From Bartonella sp. HY038 (GTDB lineage Bacteria; Pseudomonadota; Alphaproteobacteria; Rhizobiales; Rhizobiaceae), in NCBI RefSeq assembly GCF_014117425.1, contig NZ_CP059725.1, positions 310,001 to 374,000 on the forward strand: a stretch of 64,000 nucleotides of DNA, given 5' to 3'. The position numbers were made by a program, and so were the translations under genes. The notes beneath the pieces are model-generated. The model had not been told where the DNA came from and searched no databases. It saw only the letters and a program-made list of their open reading frames with translations. This document shows, piece after piece, positions 7,945-16,372 of the stretch (the stretch's first letter is position 1; each line of letters starts with the position of its first letter).

Positions 7945-8929
7945 ATGTTGAACTATGAAGAAAAGGCAAGGATGATAACCCTTAGCCTTAAAGGTCAATG
8001 GCATGGTAGCTATGGGGTTGCATGTTGCCCAGCGCATAAAGATAGCAGCCCTAGCCTTGCCTTATCCAACGGCAATGATGGCCGCTTATTGTTGCATTGC
8101 CATGCAGGGTGCAGCTTTACCGATATTATGGATGCTTTACGGCAAAAGGGAATTATCGAGCCAAAAACTGATAATTACAGCAACGCCCGCAACCTGAGAA
8201 AACCTGAGATTGAAAACCTGACAAAACCTGACAAAACCTGACATTGGGAGCAGCTTTAACCAGCTTGAAGAACTTCATAAAACTTCACTTTTAAATGATG
8301 CAACCAACGCCCGCAAAGCAGAGGCAGCCCGCAAATTATGGGGGCAATCATTACCGATTAAAGGCACAATAACCGAACGTTATTTGCGGGGGCGTTTTAT
8401 CAATTGCGCCTTGCCTCACTCTTTACGGTTTAATAATAATTGCCGTCACCCTAGCGGCCAATATTACCCAGCTATGATCGCATTGGTTGATGGTGGAAGC
8501 GGCTTTGCAGTACATAGAACCTATTTAACCAATACCGGTGATAAAGCTACTATCGCCCCAGCTAAGGCGATGCTAGGGCGTGTTGCAGGGGGTGCAGTAC
8601 ATTTAACCAATATTGCAAGCAATCGGTTAATCATATGCGAGGGGATAGAAACAGGGCTATCGCTCAATTGCGGTATGCTATCAAAGCCAGCGAATATTTG
8701 GGTAGCATTATCAACAAGCGGTATGAAAGCAATCAACTTACCAGATCAGCTAGGCGAATTAATCATTGCCTTTGATGGTGATAAGGCGGGGCTAAAAGCT
8801 GGCAAAGCGCTTATTGATAAAGCACGGGGGTTAGGCTGGACGATTAAAACAATGATGCCACCGCAAGGGCAAGATTTTAACGATGTTTTGCGAGCGCTGG
8901 CAGCAGCCAATAAAGGCGGTGAAGCATGA
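7945..8929 (+). pseudogene. CHC2/Toprim primase-like gene split by a frameshift in a 10-bp repeat
   Basis: Two reading frames together make one primase-like protein. The first (7945-8241, 98 residues) holds a zinc finger, CCPAHKDSSPSL then LHCHAGCSF. The second frame is open from 8222 to 8929 and encodes a conserved linker (RKLWGQSLPIKGTITERYLRGR) and a Toprim domain with ICEGIETGLS and IIAFDGDKAGLKAGKAL. The linker precedes any plausible start in that frame, which argues for one ancestral gene. Removing one unit of the 10-bp repeat at 8213-8242 joins the frames exactly. So it is either an inactivated gene, a phase-variable gene or a sequencing error. It would synthesise primers for element replication. 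Its end overlaps the DUF3987 start by 4 bp. Confidence 0.8.
8213..8242 (+). repeat. Three perfect 10-bp tandem units, aaaacctgac, at the primase frameshift
   Basis: Units lie at 8213-8222, 8223-8232 and 8233-8242, with degenerate copies upstream (aaaacctgag at 8199-8208, gcaacctgag at 8189-8198). Ten is not a multiple of three, so each gain or loss of a unit shifts the frame. Loss of one unit restores a full-length primase frame. Confidence 0.85.
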
Positions 8930-10446
8930 ATTTTATCATTGATGAAAAACCGCTTATTGAAATGCAAGAATATGCATGGGGCAGCATAAAGCCTATCGCT
9001 TCAAGTTTGCCAAGTGTAGAACCATTTGACGCGGCTATGTTGCCGCCCGCGCTTTATAATTATGTTTTCGATGTTTCAGACAGGCAGCAATCACCGATTG
9101 ACTTTGTTGCAGTCTCTTGCCTTTGTGGTTTAGCGGCAATCATTGGCAACAGCGTTAGGATAGCCCCAAAGCAGCATGATGATTGGCAGATAGTCCCGAA
9201 CCTATGGGGCGCAATTATTGGCCGCCCGTCTGCTATGAAATCACCCGCTATGCAATCAGCATTAGCCCCAGTCTATGCACTTCAAACAGCCATACGCGAG
9301 GAATGGGAGCAAAGCCAAAAGCAAGCCGCTATTGATGATATTCTTGATGCGCTGGACGATAAGGACAGGAAAAAACGCGCAGCCAAAGCCTTTAAGGACG
9401 GGGGCAAGGAGGCCGCCCGCGCTTTACTGGTAGATGGTACCAAAAACAATGACGATGAAGCCCCATGCCCGCGCCTTGTCGTTAATGATGCAACAGTTGA
9501 AAAGCTAGGGGAATTATTAAACGAGAACCCCAGAGGCATTTTATTAATTCGCGATGAATTAGCTGGCTTTTTAGCTAAGATGGAAAGCGAGGACGCGCAG
9601 ACAGATAGAGCCTTTTATTTAGAGGCTTTTAATGGCGATGGTCATTTCACCTATGATCGTATTGGACGCGGTACCGTTCATATTGAAAACGCCACTATAT
9701 CCATGATTGGGGGCATACAGCCCGCAAGAATTGCCCCGCTTGTTCATAATGCAATCACGGGCAAAGGCGATGATGGTCTAATTCAAAGGCTGCAAATGGC
9801 GGTTTGGCCTGATGATGTTGCTAATTGGCAATGGGTAGATCGCCACCCAAATAGAGAGGCAAGGCAAGCATATGACGCGGTTTTCCGTACATTTTTTGAT
9901 AAGCCAATAGGCAGCCCAGATAATCCAATGGTTTTGCGGTTTTCACCCCCAGCGCAAGAGATGTTTCGCGAATGGGTAGAAGCAACCCACAGACAAGCAA
10001 GGGGCGGCAATATAGCGGGGGTTATGGAGTCGCACATGCTGAAAATGCAAAAGACTGTTGCAAGCCTTGCCTTAATCTTTGAACTTGCAAGCGGCGGGTG
10101 TTTTGACGTTGGAGAGGCTGCAACCTTAACCGCGCTTGCATGGGCAGATTATTTGCTTAGCCATGCCAACCGCTTATATGCAGCAGGGCAAAGAGTGGTA
10201 GAGGATAGCGCCAAGCTAATCATTGAAAGGCGCAAGGAATTGCCCCCCGTCTTTACGCTGCGCGATATTCATCAAAGGAAATGGGCAGGACTTGCAGATC
10301 GTGAAACAGTGGCAACAGCAATAGAGATGCTCACCGATACGAACCATTGCCGCGAAATACCAAAAGGCACAACAGCAACAGGCGGGCGGCCAACTGTTCA
10401 ATATGAATGGAACCCAGCTTTAAACGATGGGGGCAATAATGGGTAA
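8926..10446 (+). CDS. DUF3987 domain protein (element replication, putative helicase/ATPase)
   Basis: This 506-residue protein matches the DUF3987 pattern: PIDFVAVSCLCGLAAIIGNSVRIAPKQHDDWQIVPNLWGAIIGRPSAMKSPAM, where GRPSAMKS at about residue 105 takes the Walker A place. LLIRDELAGFLAKME follows at about 206, then SMIGGIQPARIAPLV and a C-terminal part rich in helices. Proteins of this family accompany Toprim primases in prophages and satellites and are thought to act in replication; the biochemical role is not established. The ATG overlaps the primase end (ATGA), which indicates translational coupling. The next gene overlaps its end by 8 bp. Confidence 0.82.
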   Translation: MNFIIDEKPLIEMQEYAWGSIKPIASSLPSVEPFDAAMLPPALYNYVFDVSDRQQSPIDFVAVSCLCGLAAIIGNSVRIAPKQHDDWQIVPNLWGAIIGRPSAMKSPAMQSALAPVYALQTAIREEWEQSQKQAAIDDILDALDDKDRKKRAAKAFKDGGKEAARALLVDGTKNNDDEAPCPRLVVNDATVEKLGELLNENPRGILLIRDELAGFLAKMESEDAQTDRAFYLEAFNGDGHFTYDRIGRGTVHIENATISMIGGIQPARIAPLVHNAITGKGDDGLIQRLQMAVWPDDVANWQWVDRHPNREARQAYDAVFRTFFDKPIGSPDNPMVLRFSPPAQEMFREWVEATHRQARGGNIAGVMESHMLKMQKTVASLALIFELASGGCFDVGEAATLTALAWADYLLSHANRLYAAGQRVVEDSAKLIIERRKELPPVFTLRDIHQRKWAGLADRETVATAIEMLTDTNHCREIPKGTTATGGRPTVQYEWNPALNDGGNNG

Positions 10447-10990
10447 ATGGCTTGCAGCATTAAAAAAATATAAAAACGGAGGTATTGGGAACACTCAAAA
10501 CCCTCAAAACTATCAAAATGGGGGTTTTGAGGGTTTTGAGTGTTCCGATTATAGGCAAAAACAGAAATTTTTTTTAAATAATACGCCTCATAATGATGGT
10601 GATTTTTCACGCGCTGGTATGTTGACAAATGTTGATATTGCCGAGAGTAAAACCAGCCCCCAAACTATAAACCCAGATCATAAGCATGATATGCAGATGT
10701 TAACAAATGTTAACCTTTTAACTGGTACACCCAGCACAAAAACAGGTCATGCCACCACTAAGCCGCGCATGTTGAAGAATGTTGAAAGCTATAACAGCAA
10801 AGCAAGGCTAGACGATGCAGAGCTTTACGCAAGAGCGCTTAAACTTTATGGGGCTATGTCATATGGCATGGCGATGCAAGTTTTGGAATGGGGCGCAACC
10901 AGAGCCGCCAACGCTCAAGATCAATTGCGTGAAGCTGGGCGAATACAATTTAATCATTTAGGGCGGGCGGTATTGGTTAAGGATTGTTAA
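10439..10990 (+). CDS. Hypothetical protein of the element, with palindrome-encoded N-terminus
   Basis: I do not recognise this protein of about 183 residues. The ATG at 10439 has a G-rich ribosome site and overlaps the DUF3987 end; an ATG at 10427 is an alternative. Residues about 18-37 (NTQNPQNYQNGGFEGFECSD) are encoded by a 23-bp perfect inverted repeat, so that part is low-complexity. The middle is polar. The C-terminal 60 residues (LDDAELYARALKLYGAMSYGMAMQVLEWGATRAANAQDQLREAGRI) look helical and folded. Gene order suggests a role in element replication or regulation, but nothing in the sequence proves it. Confidence 0.6.
   Translation: MGKWLAALKKYKNGGIGNTQNPQNYQNGGFEGFECSDYRQKQKFFLNNTPHNDGDFSRAGMLTNVDIAESKTSPQTINPDHKHDMQMLTNVNLLTGTPSTKTGHATTKPRMLKNVESYNSKARLDDAELYARALKLYGAMSYGMAMQVLEWGATRAANAQDQLREAGRIQFNHLGRAVLVKDC
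10488..10546. repeat. 23-bp perfect inverted repeat with 13-nt loop, inside a gene
   Basis: The arms at 10488-10510 and 10524-10546 are exact reverse complements, and each contains an internal tandem word (ctcaaaac with ccctcaaaac). It would form a very stable hairpin in RNA or a cruciform in DNA. It falls at the start of the unknown gene after DUF3987. Confidence 0.85.
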
Positions 10991-11449
10991 GGTTAAACGC
11001 AACCCTTAATCGCCCTGCCATGTTAGCAATTGTTAAGGTTGCAACCTTTGCGGACACTATAAAGTGAGCGCATTTGCTTTTAAAGCAAATGATTAAGACG
11101 AACGATAATAAAAAAGGGGGCGCGGTCAAAAGTTTAAAAGCCAAGGGGCGGTTAGACCGGCATGGGGCTCATGCGCAGATTTTTTAAAGTGCTTTGATTT
11201 TTTTTGATTTAATTCTTGAAAAATTAGCCGCCTTTTCAAGTTTTGCCACTTCACTAAATTACACTATTTTTATGTTGCTTTTCACACAAAGGCGGCAATA
11301 AGTGTGCCTTACTATGAAACAACATGACTTGATTTTTTTGCTTAAATATTGCCAATGTAGTTTAACAATATCCAAAATGTTTTACACATGAAGGGCAAGG
11401 GGCAATTAGCCTTAAGCCTTGAAGATTTAAGGGAAAGTGGCGCAACAAA
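10991..11449. other. Gene-free segment between replication genes and restriction-modification cargo
   Basis: No convincing ORF. It holds a 12-bp direct repeat, attgttaaggtt, at about 10983-10994 and 11029-11040. It also has a perfect 14-bp palindrome (aaggttgcaacctt, 11035-11048) and a hairpin of 10-bp arms (catttgcttt / aaagcaaatg, 11071-11091). The promoter for mod must lie here. It may be the junction where the cargo joined the element core. Confidence 0.55.
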
Positions 11450-13183
11450 ATGGAAACAAAACTAATCAAAGAATTAAATAGCGTGTTAAAAAGCTTTCCG
11501 CAATTTTGGGATGGTGAAACGCTATTGCGTGCACATGTGGTTGACGCGATAAATAATAAAGAGCCAAAGCTTATCAAAGCCTTGATTGAAAACCCAAAAA
11601 TTAAACAAATTTATGGCACTGATATTGACGGTATACTCGTTTTTGACTTTGAAAAATTCACCAGTCTTTTGCGCTTTAAAGAATATTGGGCGGATAGTTT
11701 TACCAAATATCGCAATAAAATTGGCCTCACCAGCAATGGCAAATATCTTGATTATAATAGCGATGTTGTTTTGGATTTTCCCTTTAAGGATTGCGTGCTG
11801 GAAGGCGGCATGACACGGGAAGAGCAAGGCAAAAATGAAGTCTATTATAATGAAATTATCGCCCGTGATGAAATTGATAGGCTTTTTTCACCTAAACTCT
11901 TTACCAATAGCAAACGCTATAGCAAAGACGGGGTGGAGGATAATATAACCGCGTTTCATGATGATGATAATCTCATCATCAAGGGCAATAACCTCATCGC
12001 CCTTCATAGTTTAAAACAACGCTTTGCTGGAAAAATAAATTTAATTTATATAGATCCACCGTTCAATACGGAGCATGATTCATTTAAATATAATGACCGC
12101 TTTAACCGTTCCACATGGCTAACTTTCATGAAAAATCGCCTTGAAGTAGCCAAAGAATTATTATCGGTTACTGGTACAATTTACGTTCATATTGATCACA
12201 ATGAGGGGCATTATTTAAAAGTATTGATGGATGATATATTGGGGAAAAATCTTTTCCGCAATGAAATTATTTGGCGATATAGTGGTTGGAATAAAAAATT
12301 ACGTTATGGTTTTGAAAAACGACACGATTCTATATTTGTGTATGGTAAAAGTGATCAGCAGTATTTTAATAGTTATTTTGAAAAGTGGGAATCTAAAGAA
12401 GAATATATAAAAAAGAGAAAACAAAAATTATTAATTGACGAAAACGAAAAAGAATATGTACTTTCTGATGCTGGCGGAGGAAACCGCGTAAAAGTTTTTA
12501 TCGAAGACGTTTTGGATAAAGGCGTTGTAGTAGATGACGTGTGGGTTATTGATAAGTTGAATAATTCAGCCAATGAGAGCGTTAATTTTTCGTCTCAAAA
12601 AAGAGAAGCTTTGTTGGAACGTATTATTTCTTCATCATGTCCGCCAGATGGTTTCGTCCTAGACTTTCATCTTGGCAGTGGCACAACGGCGGCGGTGGCG
12701 CATAAAATGGGACGGCGCTATATCGGCATTGAGCAAATGGATTATATCAATGACATCACCGTTCCACGCTTGCAAAAAGTCATTGATGGAGAACCCAACG
12801 GCATTTCCAAAGACGTTGCTTGGCAAGGCGGCGGTAGTTTTGTCTATACAGAATTAAAGCAGCTTAATGCGGCTTTTATTGATGTTATTGATGCCGCAAG
12901 CGGCTATGATGAATTAGCCAAGATTTTTGACACCATGAAGCAGCAAGCGCATTTAAACTATCAAGTGGAATTGGATGAAATTTTAACCAAAGAATATGAG
13001 CTTGATGGCATTGACCATAGGTTAAGTTTTAAAGATTTAAAAATAGACCAGCAAAAGCAGCTATTGAAAGAATTATTGGATAAAAACCAACTTTATATCA
13101 ATGCGTCTGAAATGGATGATGCAAGTTTGGATATATCTTTAAACGATAACGCTTTCACCAAAAGCTTTTATGGTGAGGCGTGA
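11450..13183 (+). CDS. mod: Type III restriction-modification system methyltransferase subunit (Mod)
   Basis: This 577-residue N6-adenine methyltransferase sets the sequence specificity of the type III system and methylates one strand of its site. The beta-class motif order is clear: catalytic IDPPFN (residues 201-206) comes first, and the SAM-binding motif LDFHLGSGTTAAVAH at about 404-418 comes after. The roughly 190 residues between them, rich in Lys, Asn and Tyr, are the target recognition domain. The N-terminal 150 residues match the Mod extension. It starts at an ATG with only a weak ribosome site and touches res directly. No simple repeat is seen in the frame, so it is not obviously phase variable. 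Confidence 0.92.
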   Translation: METKLIKELNSVLKSFPQFWDGETLLRAHVVDAINNKEPKLIKALIENPKIKQIYGTDIDGILVFDFEKFTSLLRFKEYWADSFTKYRNKIGLTSNGKYLDYNSDVVLDFPFKDCVLEGGMTREEQGKNEVYYNEIIARDEIDRLFSPKLFTNSKRYSKDGVEDNITAFHDDDNLIIKGNNLIALHSLKQRFAGKINLIYIDPPFNTEHDSFKYNDRFNRSTWLTFMKNRLEVAKELLSVTGTIYVHIDHNEGHYLKVLMDDILGKNLFRNEIIWRYSGWNKKLRYGFEKRHDSIFVYGKSDQQYFNSYFEKWESKEEYIKKRKQKLLIDENEKEYVLSDAGGGNRVKVFIEDVLDKGVVVDDVWVIDKLNNSANESVNFSSQKREALLERIISSSCPPDGFVLDFHLGSGTTAAVAHKMGRRYIGIEQMDYINDITVPRLQKVIDGEPNGISKDVAWQGGGSFVYTELKQLNAAFIDVIDAASGYDELAKIFDTMKQQAHLNYQVELDEILTKEYELDGIDHRLSFKDLKIDQQKQLLKELLDKNQLYINASEMDDASLDISLNDNAFTKSFYGEA

Positions 13184-13185
13184 TT

Positions 13186-15807
13186 ATGGCAAAGGCAGTA
13201 AAAACCATTGATAAAAGCTTGCTTTTTAATAAATTGCAAGAGCTTGATAAGTTAGGCTTGTTTGGGGAAAATTACCAAAACCCAGCCTATATTCAAGATA
13301 ATTTAAAGGATGATTTGCGCCCCTATCAAGCGCAAGCTTTGCGCTATTTGCATTATACGCAAAAAAGCGCTGAAGCCCTTATACACTATAAGCATTTATT
13401 GTTTAACATGGCGACGGGCTCCGGCAAAACCATGGTGATGGCGGGGGCAATGTTGTATTTGTTCAAGCAATATGGCTATCAAAATTTTATCTTTTTTGTT
13501 CATACTGATGCAATTATTCAAAAAACCAAAGAAAATTTGCTCAATATTCAATCATCAAAATATTTGTTTAAAAATCCAATTGAAATTGATGGCGAGCAAA
13601 TCACTATTGAGCCAGTGGAAACATTTCCAGCTTTGCCCAATAAAAACACTCTTTATCTTAAACTTTCCACCATTCATAAAATTCATGAAGAGTTAAAAAA
13701 CACCCGCGAAAATAGCGTTACCTATGATGAGTTAAAGGAAATTCCGCTTATTTTGCTTGGTGATGAAGCACATCATTTTAACGCGCAAACCAAGGCGAAA
13801 AACAAATCATCAAAAGAAAATGAAGAAATAACATGGGAAAAAACCATTGAGCGCATTTTAGGTTTACGCCCTGATAATCGGCTTTTTGAGTTTACCGCCA
13901 CCATTAATCTTAATGATAAGGATATTTACAATAAATATAAAGATAAGATCATTTATCAATATGATTTAAAGCAATTCATGTTGGATGGTTATTCTAAAAA
14001 AGTTATGCTTTTAGAGGCTAATGCCAATGATAGCGACAAAATGCTGGATGCGGTTTTATTAAGCCAATATCGCAAATCTATTGCACAAAAAAACAATATT
14101 GCCAATTTTAAGCCAATTGTTTTATTCAAATCCAACCAAATTGCCACCTCTAAAGCCAAGCAAGCAGAGTTTAGCCAATTGATAGCCGATTTATCACCGG
14201 CAATGGTAAGGCAGCATTTAACGCTCAAGCAAACGCATTTGAACCTATCAACCAGCATATGGCATAGGGTTATCAATCATTATTTGAGCATTGATTTAAT
14301 TATGGCAGTTGAGGCCATTCAAAATGATTTTAGCGAGATGAATTTATTAAACGCTAATACCAATGAATTATTGGCCGATTATCCTATATTGCTCAACACG
14401 CTTGAAAATAATGATAATCCAATTCGCGCTATTTTTGCCGTTGCCAAACTTAATGAAGGTTGGGATGTTTTAAACCTTTTTGATATTGTGCGTATTAGCG
14501 AAAAAGCCTCCGCCACAAAAGCCGCTACTGACAGTGAAGCGCAATTGATTGGCCGCGGCGCCCGCTATTACCCATTCATCCATGAGGCGCAAAAGAGCTA
14601 TACAAGGCGCTTTGATAAAGAAACAAGTGAGCTTTCTATTTTAGAGCAGCTTCACTATCATACTATAAATGATACCGCTTATATTAGCGCCCTTCATGCC
14701 TCGCTTGAGCAAGCCGATATTATTGCCAGCCGTGATGGGCAAGGAACGGTTGAACACGCTAAGTTGAAAGAAGACTTTAAAAAGTCTGATATTTATAAAA
14801 CCGGCAAGCTCTATTTTAATGATGTTGAGGAAATAAAAGACAGCGCTAGGACATGGGAAAGCTATTCGCTGGATAAAACCTTTAATGTCAAATATCAAAC
14901 AGGTAGTGAGACATCACTCGATAAATTAGATGAGGGTGAAACGTCATTAACAGCCATAAAACCCTTGCAGCTTGATGCACGCTATTTTTATAAAGCGCTT
15001 CAGCAAATAGGCTTTTATAATTTTAATAATTTAAAAAAATATTTTCCTGAATTATCCAGCATTAAGGAATTTATTGAAAGTGATAATTATTTAAGCAAAA
15101 TTACCATTAGCCTTGAAGTACCAGTAACATTGGACGTGAGCGCCATTGCGGCAAAAGAAAAGCTGGATATTTTAAAAGAAGTGCTAAACAGGATTAAGGA
15201 TAATATCACCCGTAATTACATTAAATATAAAGGTACCTATAATTTTATCAGCACACCGATTAAGGATGTTGTCAAGGATTATAGCCAGTATATTGAGGCC
15301 TATAATGGAGCGACGGCCAATCAAAAGATTGAGGCTAGGGATACCACGGGCAAAACATGGTATGTTTACGACAAGGCTATTTTAAACCAGCTAGAGCATG
15401 ACCTAGTTAAGCTACTTGGACAGTTTATGGATAAGCTAAAGGCAAAATACACGAAAATTTATCTTATCCGTAATGATGAACAGGCAACGCGATTTAAATT
15501 AACCGAATTTGATGGCGTGCGGGGCTTTATGCCCGATTTTATCATGATTATTACCGACAAAAGCGAAAACGCCTATTATCAAGTATTGATTGAGCCAAAG
15601 GGCGATGATCGTTTGCTAGATGATGCATGGAAAGAAAAAATGCTTGAAAAGCTCAATGATGAAACACTCATTGACATGGGCGAAATTGACGATGTGCATT
15701 TAGTCGGCATTAAATTTTATACAAAGAAAAAAATTAATGAGTTTACTGAAGACTTTCAAAACAAGCTTTATGACGGTAACGACTTAGTTGATAAAACCCT
15801 TATTTGA
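13186..15807 (+). CDS. res: Type III restriction endonuclease subunit (Res), helicase-nuclease
   Basis: This protein of about 873 residues cuts DNA after ATP-driven translocation when complexed with Mod. The superfamily 2 motor is complete: Walker A MATGSGKTMVMAG near residue 78, LLGDEAHHFNA (DEAH) near 192, FTATINL, and motif VI AQLIGRGARYYPF. The C-terminal nuclease has MPDFIMIITD then LIEPKGDD, a PD-ExK-type site near residue 802. I prefer the ATG at 13186, with GAGG 7 bases upstream, over the GTG at 13180 that overlaps the mod stop. It is translationally coupled to mod. Intact motifs suggest an active defence system. Confidence 0.92.
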   Translation: MAKAVKTIDKSLLFNKLQELDKLGLFGENYQNPAYIQDNLKDDLRPYQAQALRYLHYTQKSAEALIHYKHLLFNMATGSGKTMVMAGAMLYLFKQYGYQNFIFFVHTDAIIQKTKENLLNIQSSKYLFKNPIEIDGEQITIEPVETFPALPNKNTLYLKLSTIHKIHEELKNTRENSVTYDELKEIPLILLGDEAHHFNAQTKAKNKSSKENEEITWEKTIERILGLRPDNRLFEFTATINLNDKDIYNKYKDKIIYQYDLKQFMLDGYSKKVMLLEANANDSDKMLDAVLLSQYRKSIAQKNNIANFKPIVLFKSNQIATSKAKQAEFSQLIADLSPAMVRQHLTLKQTHLNLSTSIWHRVINHYLSIDLIMAVEAIQNDFSEMNLLNANTNELLADYPILLNTLENNDNPIRAIFAVAKLNEGWDVLNLFDIVRISEKASATKAATDSEAQLIGRGARYYPFIHEAQKSYTRRFDKETSELSILEQLHYHTINDTAYISALHASLEQADIIASRDGQGTVEHAKLKEDFKKSDIYKTGKLYFNDVEEIKDSARTWESYSLDKTFNVKYQTGSETSLDKLDEGETSLTAIKPLQLDARYFYKALQQIGFYNFNNLKKYFPELSSIKEFIESDNYLSKITISLEVPVTLDVSAIAAKEKLDILKEVLNRIKDNITRNYIKYKGTYNFISTPIKDVVKDYSQYIEAYNGATANQKIEARDTTGKTWYVYDKAILNQLEHDLVKLLGQFMDKLKAKYTKIYLIRNDEQATRFKLTEFDGVRGFMPDFIMIITDKSENAYYQVLIEPKGDDRLLDDAWKEKMLEKLNDETLIDMGEIDDVHLVGIKFYTKKKINEFTEDFQNKLYDGNDLVDKTLI

Positions 15808-15843
15808 TTTTTTCAAAAAAACGCATATTTATGACAAATTATG

Positions 15844-15870
15844 AAAGGGGTGAGCAATCACCTCTTTTTT
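15844..15870 (+). terminator. Rho-independent terminator after res
   Basis: An 8-bp stem (aggggtga / tcacctct, one G-T pair) with a gcaa loop is followed by TTTTTT, 37 bp after the res stop. Between this and the tRNA lies only AT-rich DNA and the right-end G-run motif. Confidence 0.75.
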
Positions 15871-16012
15871 ATTAGGTAATATAGTTGGCTAGTTATGATT
15901 CGCATGAAATATGCACTTCTTAAAAAATAACCAGAATCAAGATTCTTTATTTGTAAAAACAACGGCAATTGATTTGCTTATTCTCAATAAAGATCATTCA
16001 AGTGCAAAATAT

Positions 16013-16032
16013 TTGGGGGGGTGGCTGGGGGA
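16013..16032. promoter_or_regulatory. Paired G-run motif near the right end of the element
   Basis: TTGGGGGGGTGGCTGGGGGA repeats the motif at 6054-6075 in the same orientation, 57 bp inside the right attachment site. It is a candidate arm-type integrase site. Confidence 0.5.
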
Positions 16033-16089
16033 CTAAAGCAGAATTAAAAATGCTATCTTATTGATTTTATTGGTAAAACAAAAAAATAA

Positions 16090-16165
16090 TGGTGCCCAGA
16101 CGCGGATTCGAACCACGGACACGCGGATTTTCAATCCGCTGCTCTACCAACTGAGCTATCTGGGC
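16090..16165 (-). tRNA. tRNA-Phe (GAA), with encoded CCA
   Basis: The minus strand reads GCCCAGATAGCTCAGTTGG, the D arm, then the anticodon stem and loop with TTGAAAA (anticodon GAA), then GGTTCGAATCC in the T arm and the acceptor end CTGGGCACCA. The acceptor stem pairs fully. The total of 76 nt includes the genomic CCA. It is the integration target of the element on its left; its 3' end is preserved by the attachment repeat. Confidence 0.97.
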
Positions 16166-16372
16166 ATCTGCTTCAACATGGTGAAGTGGTTTGCGTTATA
16201 GCATTAAATTTCATTCTGTCTATAGGCAATTGCAATTTTTTTAAAGTTTTTCCAATAAATAATTGAATTTTATTTTTAAAAAAAATACCATTATAGAATT
16301 AATATAAAAAAACCAACATGTTACTATTTAAATGGGCTTTTTGAAGTAGCTGAAAGTGATATAAATGAAAAA

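Larger units (their letters stand above)
5911..16105 (+). mobile_element. tRNA-Phe-integrated element (satellite-like) carrying a type III restriction-modification system
   Basis: About 10.2 kb is bounded by a 16-bp perfect direct repeat, tggtgcccagacgcgg, at 5911-5926 and 16090-16105. The right copy is the 3' end of an intact tRNA-Phe, so the left copy is the displaced attachment site. Inside, all genes point right: tyrosine integrase, AlpA-like regulator, CHC2/Toprim primase (frameshifted), DUF3987 protein, one unknown, then Mod and Res. There are no capsid, tail or conjugation genes. Integrase, AlpA, primase and DUF3987 resemble the core of P4/PICI-type phage satellites; that classification is inference. 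The Mod/Res part reads more AT-rich than the integrase-to-DUF3987 part, which suggests a mosaic origin. Confidence 0.85.

Noticed and set aside
8003..8197. 64-codon ORF in the primase zinc-finger region
   Set aside because: Alternative frame of the primase; the zinc-binding cysteines and histidine lie in the other frame.
8189..8242. CRISPR-like repeat array
   Set aside because: Ten-bp units are contiguous, without spacers, and lie within a coding frame. No CRISPR array was seen anywhere in the window.
10398..10628. Minus-strand ORF opposite the end of DUF3987 and the start of the next gene
   Set aside because: Its likeness to the plus-strand protein comes only from the 23-bp palindrome.
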